IMG/VR virus record: IMGVR_UViG_3300022602_002355
Location: 1 to 57,815 of that record
DNA: 57,815 nt
Direction: 5' to 3' (one strand)
Source: a virus
This document shows positions 26,047 to 33,237 of the stretch, piece by piece. Each line of letters starts with the position of its first letter. Position 1 is the stretch's first letter. The notes under the pieces are model-generated. The model was not told the origin of the DNA, did no database searches, and was given only the letters and a program-made list of their open reading frames with translations. A program made the position numbers and the translations under genes.

Positions 26047-26796
26047 TTATTCGTTATCTAATTCCTTATAAATTTTAAGAACTTCTCTTACCGCTGGATG
26101 GCGCTCGACATCCTTGACCTCAAATTTTGCCATAGCGATCATACGCGAATCACCCCCTTGTCCGTATAAATCGCAGAATTCTAGCAAACCGTTTTCGCTT
26201 GGGCGATCGGCTTGATTTAGGTCTCCGGTAACTATCATTCGGCTGTTTTCGCCGAGTCTGGTTAATAACATCTTCATCTGTGACGGTGTAGCATTTTGCA
26301 TCTCGTCTGCTATTACAAATGCGTTCTTAAACGTTCGACCGCGCATATAAGCAAGTGGACTAATTTCAATAACGCCATCCTCTAACATTTCTGCTATTTC
26401 TTTCGGATGGTAATATTCTTCGAATACGTCGAAGATTGGACGAGTCCAAGGCTCCATTTTTTGATTCAATGTACCAGGTAAAAAGCCATGGTCTTCGTCT
26501 ACCGATACAGCAGGGCGAGTAACAATAATTTTACTGATTTGACCTTCTTTAAACAGCTTGATAGCCATTTGAACCGCAAGCATAGTTTTACCCGTTCCCG
26601 CAGGACCGATGGCAAAAACAATATATTTCTTAGGGTTTTTAAGTAGATCAACGTAAAATTCTTGGCTCACGTTGCGTGGGACAATATTAACTTGTTGCTT
26701 TTTACGCAGATATTGGTTGATTTGAATCAAGTTTTGACCTTGATTTTGATTAGATTCAAAGCGTGGATCACGCTCTTTTCTTCGTGCTCTAGACAA
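26047..26796 (-). CDS. phoH: PhoH-like ATPase, TTG start
   Basis: This 249-residue PhoH-family P-loop ATPase has Walker A GPAGTGKT at residues 64-71, the PhoH signature RPAVSVDEDHGFLPG and Walker B FVIADEMQN around 162-169. NSRMIVTGDLNQADRP matches the family sensor region. An ATG at 26841 would extend it, but the DNA there holds a late promoter (TGTAAATA), while AAAGGAGG lies 6-7 bases before TTG 26796. TTG is therefore the likely start. PhoH proteins in phages are common; their role in phosphate stress or RNA metabolism is still debated. The promoter points to late expression. Confidence 0.88.
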   Translation of the reverse strand: MSRARRKERDPRFESNQNQGQNLIQINQYLRKKQQVNIVPRNVSQEFYVDLLKNPKKYIVFAIGPAGTGKTMLAVQMAIKLFKEGQISKIIVTRPAVSVDEDHGFLPGTLNQKMEPWTRPIFDVFEEYYHPKEIAEMLEDGVIEISPLAYMRGRTFKNAFVIADEMQNATPSQMKMLLTRLGENSRMIVTGDLNQADRPSENGLLEFCDLYGQGGDSRMIAMAKFEVKDVERHPAVREVLKIYKELDNE

Positions 26797-26828
26797 ATTA
26801 TGCCTCCTTTTTGAGCGACCTGCATAGA

Positions 26829-26836
26829 TATTTACA
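26829..26836 (-). promoter_or_regulatory. Late promoter (TGTAAATA) for phoH
   Basis: The reverse strand reads TGTAAATA, 32 bases before the TTG start and 18-25 bases before the AGGAGG ribosome site. It lies inside the longest open frame, which argues against the upstream ATG. Confidence 0.6.
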
Positions 26837-26879
26837 TCCAAACGAAAAAAACATAATCAAATAGGTATCTTTTGAATCG

Positions 26880-26887
26880 CATAAATA
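26880..26887 (+). promoter_or_regulatory. Late promoter (CATAAATA)
   Basis: CATAAATA lies 21 bases before ATG 26909, with GAAGAGAG as ribosome site. It is divergent from the phoH late promoter 43 bases away. Confidence 0.65.
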
Positions 26888-26908
26888 TTAACATTGAAGA
26901 GAGCTCTC

Positions 26909-27475
26909 ATGCACGATATAGTAGACATTATTAAGAATATACAAACATTATCCGTCAATGATAGTGCGTTTAAAATCCTAAAAGACTTTGAACGTGTATT
27001 AGACGAATTAGATATCTATGTATTTGCCAACTGGGAAGATGGTGAATTACTTGCTGGTCCAGAAGTAACTCGTTATGCAGTTGCTTGCAAATTCCTATGG
27101 CCACGAGATAAGATGCCAGATCCAGAAGGTGGAGAGCGTTTACTAGACTACGGATGCAAAGTAGTTTATAGAAAAGAATCATTAATGGTTCCACGTAAAG
27201 TATACAAACCAAGCGATTTTCGCCCTGGTACAAAAAAGGGTAAGATTGATGCACACCCAGTTTGGGTAGTAGATATCACTATACCTAAGAAACTAATGCA
27301 AGATATATTCCAAGGTTATGATGATAAAGAAAATCGTAAACTTGCTGATATGATGCGTATAGAAGAATTAACACAAATGAATGCTGGGGCGGCCGCAGGT
27401 GATGCTATAGATACTCAGCCAACTGAACCAACTGACATGGGAGGCACAGATGTACAAGCACCAGCACCGCAATAA
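26909..27475 (+). CDS. Conserved late protein, probable structural or assembly
   Basis: ATG 26909 is chosen over an upstream TTG because it has the GAAGAG ribosome site. The 188-residue product has a helical N-terminus (MHDIVDIIKNIQTLSVNDSA), then a compact central part with WEDGELLAGPEVTRYAVACK, LLDYGCKVVYRK and HPVWVVDITIP, and a disordered Ala/Pro/Gln tail. I recall this pair of genes (this and the next) from T4-like aquatic phages without a named function. The late promoter implies a virion or assembly role. It overlaps the next gene by 26 bases. Confidence 0.55.
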   Translation: MHDIVDIIKNIQTLSVNDSAFKILKDFERVLDELDIYVFANWEDGELLAGPEVTRYAVACKFLWPRDKMPDPEGGERLLDYGCKVVYRKESLMVPRKVYKPSDFRPGTKKGKIDAHPVWVVDITIPKKLMQDIFQGYDDKENRKLADMMRIEELTQMNAGAAAGDAIDTQPTEPTDMGGTDVQAPAPQ

Positions 27476-28208
27476 ATTGTTTGAAGGTTTAAGATCAAAG
27501 GATCTTAAAGGATTTGTTTCCGATGTGTTCACCATTGACCAATACAAGAGTAAAATGGGCGAAGACAAGGATATCACTGTTATAGGCTTTAAAGTAAATG
27601 ATAAATTTCCTGCAACAGATTTGATGGAATTTATTGAAAAAGGTTATCCGTATGTTCTAGATGCTGACATGAGTTCAGGTGAAGAACAAGATGGACACTA
27701 TCAAGTGTTTGTTGAGATGGAAAGAAATAAAAATCTTCCAAAACAATTACACAATCTATTAAGAGGCATTAGTCAACTAACTGATAATTGGGATTGGCGT
27801 TTTAGATACCACAAAGATTTTCAAGGCTATGACTTTAGCGAAGAAGCGATAACAGAGCATGTTCCCTTAGATCCAGAACAATATGAAAATAAAATAACAG
27901 AAATTAAAAATGAATCTGTTGGAGAGTTTTTTGATCAGGGTGCAAATGAAGTTGTTATAGACGAAAATAATACTTTGTTTGTTTCTAAACCTTATTCAGG
28001 CGAGATCAGTATGAACTTGTTAGCATTGGGTGACTATGAAACTATTAAAGAAAGTATTCAAGGTCCTATTCAATTAGACGAAGCAAGTCAAAGCCAAGTA
28101 ACTTTCCTAGAAAAGTATCTCGGTAATTACGAAATACATAAAATTAATAATATGTTCCTAATTAGGAATGGAGATAAAGCGGCAATCGTTAAGAAAGATA
28201 GGTGGTAA
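27450..28208 (+). CDS. Conserved late hypothetical protein
   Basis: This 252-residue protein overlaps the preceding late gene by 26 bases in another frame. GGAGGCACAG before the ATG is a good ribosome site. It contains a central acidic region (DADMSSGEEQDGHYQVFVEM) and an aromatic stretch NWDWRFRYHKDFQGYDFSEE. The C-terminal 60 residues form a compact unit ending NMFLIRNGDKAAIVKKDRW. It has no membrane segment or catalytic motif. The function is unknown. Confidence 0.55.
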   Translation: MYKHQHRNKLFEGLRSKDLKGFVSDVFTIDQYKSKMGEDKDITVIGFKVNDKFPATDLMEFIEKGYPYVLDADMSSGEEQDGHYQVFVEMERNKNLPKQLHNLLRGISQLTDNWDWRFRYHKDFQGYDFSEEAITEHVPLDPEQYENKITEIKNESVGEFFDQGANEVVIDENNTLFVSKPYSGEISMNLLALGDYETIKESIQGPIQLDEASQSQVTFLEKYLGNYEIHKINNMFLIRNGDKAAIVKKDRW

Positions 28209-28209
28209 C

Positions 28210-28674
28210 ATGTGGCTATTAAGTTTCCTACCAGATAACTGGTTGCATCTTGCGGTATTTGCAATTTTAGCAACCGGCGGAGCATTATACTTGATAGGGT
28301 TATTACTAAACCTTTATCCACCTTCATATCCATACAGAGAACCTGTTAGAATTATTTCTACAGTTCTTATGATTGCCGGCGTATATTGCTACGGCAGTTA
28401 CGACACAGAAATGCACTGGAGATTGAAAGTAGAAGAGGTCCAGGCTAAGTTAGATGCGGCTGAAGCAAAAAGTAACTCAGTTAATGCTCAAGTACAAACT
28501 AAAATAGTTGTACAAAAACAAATAATACACGACAGACAGGTTGTAGTACAAAAAGAAATACAAACAGTAGAAAAACGCATCGACGAAGAATGTAAATTAG
28601 ATCCAGTGATACCTAAAATATTAAACGATGCGGCAGTTAATCCTACAACAATACCACCAGGCGGTAAAAAATGA
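28210..28674 (+). CDS. Probable inner-membrane spanin (Rz-like)
   Basis: ATG 28210, one base after the upstream stop, is preferred to an earlier in-frame ATG. The 154-residue product has two membrane segments (about residues 10-31 and 44-62). A long periplasmic coiled coil follows (VEEVQAKLDAAEAK through VVVQKEIQTVEKRIDEE), and the end is C-KLDPVIPKILNDAA, a Cys-containing motif like that in Rz-type i-spanins. It overlaps the lipoprotein gene by ATGA, the typical i-spanin/o-spanin arrangement. The complex fuses inner and outer membranes in the last lysis step. Two membrane segments instead of one is a variation. Confidence 0.7.
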   Translation: MWLLSFLPDNWLHLAVFAILATGGALYLIGLLLNLYPPSYPYREPVRIISTVLMIAGVYCYGSYDTEMHWRLKVEEVQAKLDAAEAKSNSVNAQVQTKIVVQKQIIHDRQVVVQKEIQTVEKRIDEECKLDPVIPKILNDAAVNPTTIPPGGKK

Positions 28675-28946
28675 AACGGTTACTATTACTTTTAATTCCT
28701 TTAATGATCTTAACAGGTTGCAAGGAAGATGCTGTTCCAATTGTGGCTAAATTTCCAGACGTGCCTGCTGATTTAAAAGTAGCATGTCCAGACCTAGCAT
28801 CAGTAGATCCTAAGACTGACAAAATAAGTGATGTACTTACTGTTGTTACATCTAACTATAGCCAATACTACGAATGTAAGATTAAAGTAGACAATTGGAT
28901 TGAATGGTATAACAGTCAAAAAGCAATATTTGATAAGGTAAACTAA
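28671..28946 (+). CDS. Probable outer-membrane spanin lipoprotein (Rz1-like)
   Basis: This 91-residue protein has a signal peptide MKRLLLLLIPLMILTGC with a lipobox (LTGC, lipidation at Cys17). The mature part PDVPADLKVACPDLASVD...SNYSQYYECKIKVDNWIEWY matches the o-spanin-like pattern of CP-x-L, NY-x-x-Y-x-x-C and W-x-x-W-Y. Two further Cys could form disulfides with the partner. Overlap with the i-spanin candidate supports pairing. Confidence 0.7.
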   Translation: MKRLLLLLIPLMILTGCKEDAVPIVAKFPDVPADLKVACPDLASVDPKTDKISDVLTVVTSNYSQYYECKIKVDNWIEWYNSQKAIFDKVN

Positions 28947-28947
28947 T

Positions 28948-29352
28948 ATGAAAAAATCATTACTGGCATTATCGTTATTAACATTATCGGGGTGTGCAGT
29001 AGTAGATGCATACATGATGACAAAGTATGATCCAAACGAATACGCACTAATTACAAGCATTCGAGCAGAAGCACAAACTTACAAAGATCATTGTGACGAT
29101 CTAGCATTTAGTAGAAATGCCGCAACCAAAGTAGCTACTGATACTCAAACTTTTGTATTATATAGCGAACATATTCCTAAAAACAAGGATATGATTTCCG
29201 CAGGTAATCAATTAAATGAAATAGCAAAAGGATTGGCAGATCAATATGCTAAGACAGATAAAGTTAGTCCTGCATTTTGTAAAATCAAATTTAACAGTAT
29301 AGAACAATCTGCAGATAAAATGCAAACAGTTATTGGAGGAAGACCAAGATGA
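28948..29352 (+). CDS. Lipoprotein of the lysis region
   Basis: This 134-residue protein starts with a lipoprotein signal (MKKSLLALSLLTLSGC, lipidation at Cys16). The mature part is helical with three further Cys (HCDDL, AFCKIKF). It lies two bases after the o-spanin gene and overlaps the following gene by four. Its role is unknown; an envelope position is certain if the signal works, and a lysis or superinfection-exclusion role is inference. Confidence 0.65.
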   Translation: MKKSLLALSLLTLSGCAVVDAYMMTKYDPNEYALITSIRAEAQTYKDHCDDLAFSRNAATKVATDTQTFVLYSEHIPKNKDMISAGNQLNEIAKGLADQYAKTDKVSPAFCKIKFNSIEQSADKMQTVIGGRPR

Positions 29353-29612
29353 GCGTAGAACAATTACAGCAACAATTAGGTGAGTGCTTTAATGGCTCAC
29401 AAGATCCTAATGTACAACAGGCCGCACAAACTGCTAATCAATATACAGAAATGTTTAAAGCAGGCCAGTTAAACAAAGACGAATATACTCAGCTAATAGC
29501 TGATATTGCTAGAACAAACGAAATAAACAAAAGTGTAGATAATCAGCAGGTATTAGAATACATGAATGTAGCAATTAATGGTCTAATTACTTTAGCAAGT
29601 TTAGCGGCGTAA
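29349..29612 (+). CDS. Small Gln-rich protein of the lysis region
   Basis: This 87-residue protein (ATGA overlap with the lipoprotein gene) has a Gln-rich helical body (EQLQQQLGECFNGSQDPNVQ) and a hydrophobic C-terminal stretch AINGLITLASLAA that could touch a membrane. I recognise no family. A 62-base AT-rich gap with a late promoter follows. Confidence 0.55.
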   Translation: MSVEQLQQQLGECFNGSQDPNVQQAAQTANQYTEMFKAGQLNKDEYTQLIADIARTNEINKSVDNQQVLEYMNVAINGLITLASLAA

Positions 29613-29641
29613 TATACATATATAATTTATTTTTTTAAGCC

Positions 29642-29649
29642 ATTAAATA
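29642..29649 (+). promoter_or_regulatory. Late promoter (ATTAAATA) of endolysin
   Basis: ATTAAATA lies 25 bases before the endolysin ATG, with GAGAGGGG between as the ribosome site. Confidence 0.65.
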
Positions 29650-29674
29650 CTGCTATAACCGAGAGGGGTATTCA

Positions 29675-30298
29675 ATGGCAGACGATTTCATTCTAACGCA
29701 AGACCAACTGGCACAAATAATTCCAGGCAATCCTTACGTTGAACACTGGTATAACGCATTATCTCAATGCTTACCTGATTACGATATCACAACTCCACAT
29801 CGCATTGCGGCTTTTTTAGCTCAATGCGCACACGAAAGTGGAGGTTTTACAGCAATCAAAGAAAATTTAAATTACCGTGCAGAAACTTTATCTAAAGTTT
29901 GGCCGCGTTTATTCCCTGCAGATATAGCACAGCAATATGCACACAATCAAGTAGCGATTGCCAATCGTGCATACGGCGGGCGAATGGGTAACGGTGATGA
30001 ATCAAGTGGTGATGGATTTAAGTTCTGCGGTCGTGGACTAATTCAAATCACAGGACGTAGTAATTATCAAGCGTTCTCAGATAGTTTACAAATGAGCATA
30101 GATGATGCTCCTGCGTATCTAGCAACTTTTGAAGGTGCCGTACAAAGTGCCTGTTGGTTCTGGGAAGCTAACAATTTAAACGCATTAGCAGATAAAGGCG
30201 ATATTTTAACACTAACAAAGAAAATTAATGGTGGTACACTAGGATTAGACGATCGCACTCGTCGTTACCAACATGCATTACAAGTAATCGGAGCATAA
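29675..30298 (+). CDS. Endolysin, glycoside hydrolase family 19 (chitinase-like lysozyme)
   Basis: This 207-residue protein without a signal peptide has the GH19 pattern: FLAQCAHESGGF with the catalytic Glu54, then NLNYRAETLSKVWP, a G-N-G-D-E-S-S-G-D-G-F loop with the second acid, and FCGRGLIQITGRSNY. The C-terminal LTKKINGGTLGLDDRTRRYQ is also typical. It cleaves the peptidoglycan glycan strand at the end of infection; release across the inner membrane needs a holin, and a candidate lies two genes downstream. It has its own late promoter. Confidence 0.9.
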   Translation: MADDFILTQDQLAQIIPGNPYVEHWYNALSQCLPDYDITTPHRIAAFLAQCAHESGGFTAIKENLNYRAETLSKVWPRLFPADIAQQYAHNQVAIANRAYGGRMGNGDESSGDGFKFCGRGLIQITGRSNYQAFSDSLQMSIDDAPAYLATFEGAVQSACWFWEANNLNALADKGDILTLTKKINGGTLGLDDRTRRYQHALQVIGA

Positions 30299-30299
30299 T

Positions 30300-30857
30300 A
30301 TGAGTTTAGTAGATACAGTTTTAAATCTAATCAATAAAAAACCAAAAGACGCACCAACAGGTTCACGTAGCGAGCGTGAAGCAAAGATCAAAGACAAAGC
30401 GGGTATGGTTATTAACGTGTTTGCTTTGTTATTGGCAATCAACGCATGGTATGGCGGATCATTAAGTAGTACTGTCATGAACAATACTATCAAAGCAAAT
30501 GATGTATGGAATTTTTATCAGGCAAAAAGTATTAAACAAACAGATTATCAATTAGCAAGTGAACAAACTAACGACCCTAAAAAAGCTAAAGCATGGGCTG
30601 AAAAAGCGGCTAGCTATGAAGAAGGTCCCGAAGGCAAAAAAGCATTGTTTGAAAAAGCCAAGAAACTTGAAGCAGATCGTGACGAAGCTAAAAAGCGTAG
30701 CCCATGGATCAGTTATGCAAGTACCGCATACCAATTAAGTATTGTTGTACTATCAGCAAGTATTCTAGCAGTCAGCATGTACTTGTTCTGGGGTAGTTTT
30801 GTAGTAGCAGGTATCGGATTATTATTAATGAGCCAAGGGCTCTTTTTATGGTTTTAA
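30300..30857 (+). CDS. DUF4337-like membrane protein
   Basis: This 185-residue protein has an N-terminal basic segment, one membrane segment (AGMVINVFALLLAINAWYGG), then a periplasmic or cytoplasmic helical hairpin containing NDVWNFYQAKSIKQTDYQLA. At least two more membrane segments follow at the C-terminus. The N-D-x-W-x-F-Y-Q-A-K-S-I-K core is the recognisable mark of DUF4337. It sits between endolysin and holin-like genes, so a lysis-timing role is possible; the family function is unknown. Confidence 0.65.
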   Translation: MSLVDTVLNLINKKPKDAPTGSRSEREAKIKDKAGMVINVFALLLAINAWYGGSLSSTVMNNTIKANDVWNFYQAKSIKQTDYQLASEQTNDPKKAKAWAEKAASYEEGPEGKKALFEKAKKLEADRDEAKKRSPWISYASTAYQLSIVVLSASILAVSMYLFWGSFVVAGIGLLLMSQGLFLWF

Positions 30858-30874
30858 TTTTTTAGGAGCAAAAA

Positions 30875-31603
30875 ATGCCAGAAAGCGCAAGTGAAAAGAA
30901 AAAAGAAGATTGGATGAATTCTAAATGGCGTCCAATGATGGGTTGGATGTACATGTTAGTCTGTTTTATGGACTTTGTAGGATTTCCAGTTCTTTGGAGT
31001 TTAATACAGGCATACGACCACGGAAATGTCACAAGCCAATGGCAACCACTAACACTACAGGGTGCAGGGTTATTCCATATCGCAATGGGTGCTGTTATTG
31101 GTATTAGCGCATACGGCCGCACACAAGAAAAACTAAACGGTGCCGAAGGCGGCGGTTTAGGATCATTTGGTCCAGGTGTAGGAACTACCTATGTTCCGCC
31201 CTCAGGAACTACTACACCAACAGGAGGGTTTGGAAATGCGTCAACAACACCAACAGCAGGATTTTCGAGCGGGTCAACAGCATTTGGCTCTGCGCCAGCA
31301 GGAGGATTCGGCGCACCCGCCGCAGTACCTGCTACAAGCGGGTTTGGAAGCGCATCTCCAGCACCAGCTACAACACCAGCACCAGCCACAGGAGGGTTTG
31401 GATCGGGTTTTAATAGCGGGTCAGGGGCAACACCCGCACCACAAGCTCCAACAGTTACCGAAACAGTCGACGTAACTGTAAATGTAAAGGAAACAGGAGT
31501 AGGTAGTGCAACACCAAATACACCAGTTCCAGTTACTGGACAGGTTGCTCCTGGGTTTGGCGGAAAGTTAGGTCCTGTTCCAGCAGATGATCCGATATTA
31601 TAA
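30875..31603 (+). CDS. Probable holin (3-TM type) with long Gly-Phe-rich tail
   Basis: The first 90 residues carry NSKWRPMMGWMYMLVCFMDF, a start typical of three-TM holins of gene-transfer-agent and phage type, with membrane segments near 20-45 and 68-86. It should make the inner-membrane lesion that releases the endolysin. The remaining 150 residues are low complexity, rich in Gly, Ala, Thr and Pro with about six GFG units (GGFGNAS, SGFGSAS, GGFGSGF). A tail this long is unusual for a holin. TTTAGGAGC supplies a strong ribosome site. The start is at ATG 30875. Confidence 0.65.
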   Translation: MPESASEKKKEDWMNSKWRPMMGWMYMLVCFMDFVGFPVLWSLIQAYDHGNVTSQWQPLTLQGAGLFHIAMGAVIGISAYGRTQEKLNGAEGGGLGSFGPGVGTTYVPPSGTTTPTGGFGNASTTPTAGFSSGSTAFGSAPAGGFGAPAAVPATSGFGSASPAPATTPAPATGGFGSGFNSGSGATPAPQAPTVTETVDVTVNVKETGVGSATPNTPVPVTGQVAPGFGGKLGPVPADDPIL

Positions 31604-31612
31604 GGAAACAAC

Positions 31613-31819
31613 ATGAAAAAATTACTATTGTTAATAGCAAGCGTAGCATTGGTGGGCACAGCCTATGCAGGCGGCGAGATGAAAAGTGTGTGTCATGATA
31701 AATTAGACAAGGCCGGCAAGCCAGTTAAAGATAAGGAAGGTAACAGTATCCAAGTTTGTAAGACTATTAAAGTTCATAAAAAATTGGATGATACAACTCC
31801 TGTACCAGTCAAAAAGTAA
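31613..31819 (+). CDS. Small secreted protein with two cysteines
   Basis: This 68-residue protein has a classical signal peptide (MKKLLLLIASVALVGTAYA, cleavage after Ala19). The mature chain of about 49 residues is Lys-rich and has two Cys (SVCHDK and QVCKTI) placed for one disulfide. GGAAACAAC precedes the ATG. It is the last gene of the lysis region. A periplasmic role is likely; the function is unknown. Confidence 0.65.
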   Translation: MKKLLLLIASVALVGTAYAGGEMKSVCHDKLDKAGKPVKDKEGNSIQVCKTIKVHKKLDDTTPVPVKK

Positions 31820-31822
31820 TAA

Positions 31823-31851
31823 TTGACAAATCCCAAAAGGTATAGTATAAT
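31823..31851 (+). promoter_or_regulatory. Perfect sigma70 consensus promoter (TTGACA-17-TATAAT)
   Basis: TTGACA at 31823-31828 and TATAAT at 31846-31851 with exactly 17 bases between is the full bacterial consensus. It drives dnaJ, pdf and the clpA-like gene. The -10 lies inside a 32-base palindrome. Confidence 0.9.
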
Positions 31852-31866
31852 TGTACTATACCTTTT
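31835..31866 (+). terminator. 13-bp palindrome overlapping the promoter; likely terminator or operator
   Basis: AAAAGGTATAGTA (31835-31847) and TACTATACCTTTT (31854-31866) are perfect inverted repeats around TAATTG. Read-through RNA from the lysis operon would form a hairpin ending in UUUU. On DNA the same palindrome covers the -10 box and could bind a dimeric repressor. Which role applies cannot be decided from sequence. Confidence 0.6.
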
Positions 31867-31879
31867 CTAATGGACTGCT

Positions 31880-32722
31880 GTGGATTATTATAAAACATTA
31901 GGCGTTGCTAAGAACGCTTCCGAAGATGAAATCAAAAAGGCTTATCGCAAACTAGCGATGAAGCACCATCCTGATCGCACAGGAGGGGATGATGCTGAAT
32001 TTAAAAAAATTCAAGAAGCATACGCTACACTAAGTGATTCGCAAAAACGTGCCCAATACGATAATCCTCAACCTCAAGGATTTGGAGGATTTGATTTTGG
32101 CGGAGGTGTTCCGCCCGGAATGGAAGACATTCTTTCTCAAATGTTTGGTGGCGGATTTGGCGGTGGCCCGTTTGGTAACAGCTTTAGACAACGACAACCG
32201 CAACGAAATAACACTGTTGGGTTACAAACTCAAATTACATTAGAAGAAGCATACGCAGGCAAGGAAATAATCGCTAGTTTTAAATTGCCGTCGGGTGGCG
32301 AACGCACTATTGAAGTTAAAATTCCGCCTGGTATACAAAATGGTACAACATTAAGAGTGCAAGGAGTAGGCGAGCATATTCATACTCACTTGCCGCCTGG
32401 TGATGTTCACCTAACAATTAATGTCCTTCCTAGTAGTGAGTTTTACCGGGACGGAGATGACCTAGTTAAAGAATTAGAAATATCAGTATGGGATGCTATT
32501 CTGGGCAAAGATATAACTGTAAACTGCATAGGCGGTAGACAAGTTGTTGCTACAGTACCGCCTGGGGTTCAGCCAGGTGCTACATTACGATTGCACGGAT
32601 ATGGCATGCCTAATCAACGTGACTCTAGATTTAGAGGCAATATGATGTTAAAATTAAAAATAGTAATTCCGACTAATTTGACCGAGACACAAAAAGATTT
32701 GGTCAAGCAACTTTCGAATTAA
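31880..32722 (+). CDS. dnaJ: DnaJ/CbpA-like co-chaperone, GTG start
   Basis: This 280-residue protein begins with GTG, because the in-frame codon row upstream meets a stop at 31868. The J-domain (residues 1-65) has the HPD motif at 30-32 in [10 protein letters not shown] Gly/Phe region follows ([10 protein letters not shown] to GGGPFGNS), then the two beta-sandwich client-binding domains ([33 protein letters not shown]). The zinc-finger CxxCxGxG repeats of DnaJ are missing, so it is class II (CbpA type). It would stimulate host DnaK. It has no clear ribosome site before the GTG. Confidence 0.9.
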   Translation: MDYYKTLGVAKNASEDEIKKAYRKLAMKHHPDRTGGDDAEFKKIQEAYATLSDSQKRAQYDNPQPQGFGGFDFGGGVPPGMEDILSQMFGGGFGGGPFGNSFRQRQPQRNNTVGLQTQITLEEAYAGKEIIASFKLPSGGERTIEVKIPPGIQNGTTLRVQGVGEHIHTHLPPGDVHLTINVLPSSEFYRDGDDLVKELEISVWDAILGKDITVNCIGGRQVVATVPPGVQPGATLRLHGYGMPNQRDSRFRGNMMLKLKIVIPTNLTETQKDLVKQLSN

Positions 32723-32730
32723 ATACCTTT

Positions 32731-33237
32731 ATGTTACAAATTGTAAAATTTCCAGACCCAATACTAAGAGAGCGGATGCCCGATTTTGATTTTGAGAATC
32801 CTATTATGGATCCAAAAGAACTCGAACGAGAAATGCTTGCGGCCATGTTTGCTAATAATGCAATCGGGCTTGCGGCTAATCAAGTAGGCATTCGTACACG
32901 AGTCTTTACCATAGGAGATAAAGAAAATTTCCTAATGGCTAAAGCATATTTTAATCCAAAGGTTATTGCAAATACCAGCGACATTAAAGACCTAGAAGAA
33001 GGTTGTCTAAGTTTCCCTGGTGTGTATGTTAATATCAAACGCCCTAGTGCAATTAAAGTAGAATATCAAAATGCAGACGGTGAAACCGAAACAGCAGAAT
33101 TCGAAGGTTATGACTGTAAGGTATTCTTACACGAATATGACCATTTGGAAGGCATTACATTCCAAGATAGAGTAAGTCCACTTAAATGGGCTATGGCAGT
33201 AAAGAAATCAAAACCAAATAAAAGGAAAGGCGTATAA
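32731..33237 (+). CDS. def: Peptide deformylase
   Basis: This 168-residue enzyme removes the N-terminal formyl group from new proteins. All three family motifs are present: GLAANQVG (Gln51), EGCLSFP (Cys92 metal ligand) and HEYDHLEG (His134, Glu135, His138). FPDPILRERMPDF at the start is standard. Phage deformylases are known from aquatic T4-like phages. It lies eight bases after dnaJ and overlaps the next gene by one base. Confidence 0.95.
   Translation: MLQIVKFPDPILRERMPDFDFENPIMDPKELEREMLAAMFANNAIGLAANQVGIRTRVFTIGDKENFLMAKAYFNPKVIANTSDIKDLEEGCLSFPGVYVNIKRPSAIKVEYQNADGETETAEFEGYDCKVFLHEYDHLEGITFQDRVSPLKWAMAVKKSKPNKRKGV

Noticed and set aside
26024-26052. TTGACT downstream of gene 44 as a plus-strand promoter
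   Set aside because: The -10 region at 17 bases is poor and it would only transcribe antisense into phoH.
32718-32725. ATTAAATA before peptide deformylase as a late promoter
   Set aside because: It overlaps the dnaJ stop and ends five bases before the ATG. The gene is already served by the strong promoter at 31823.
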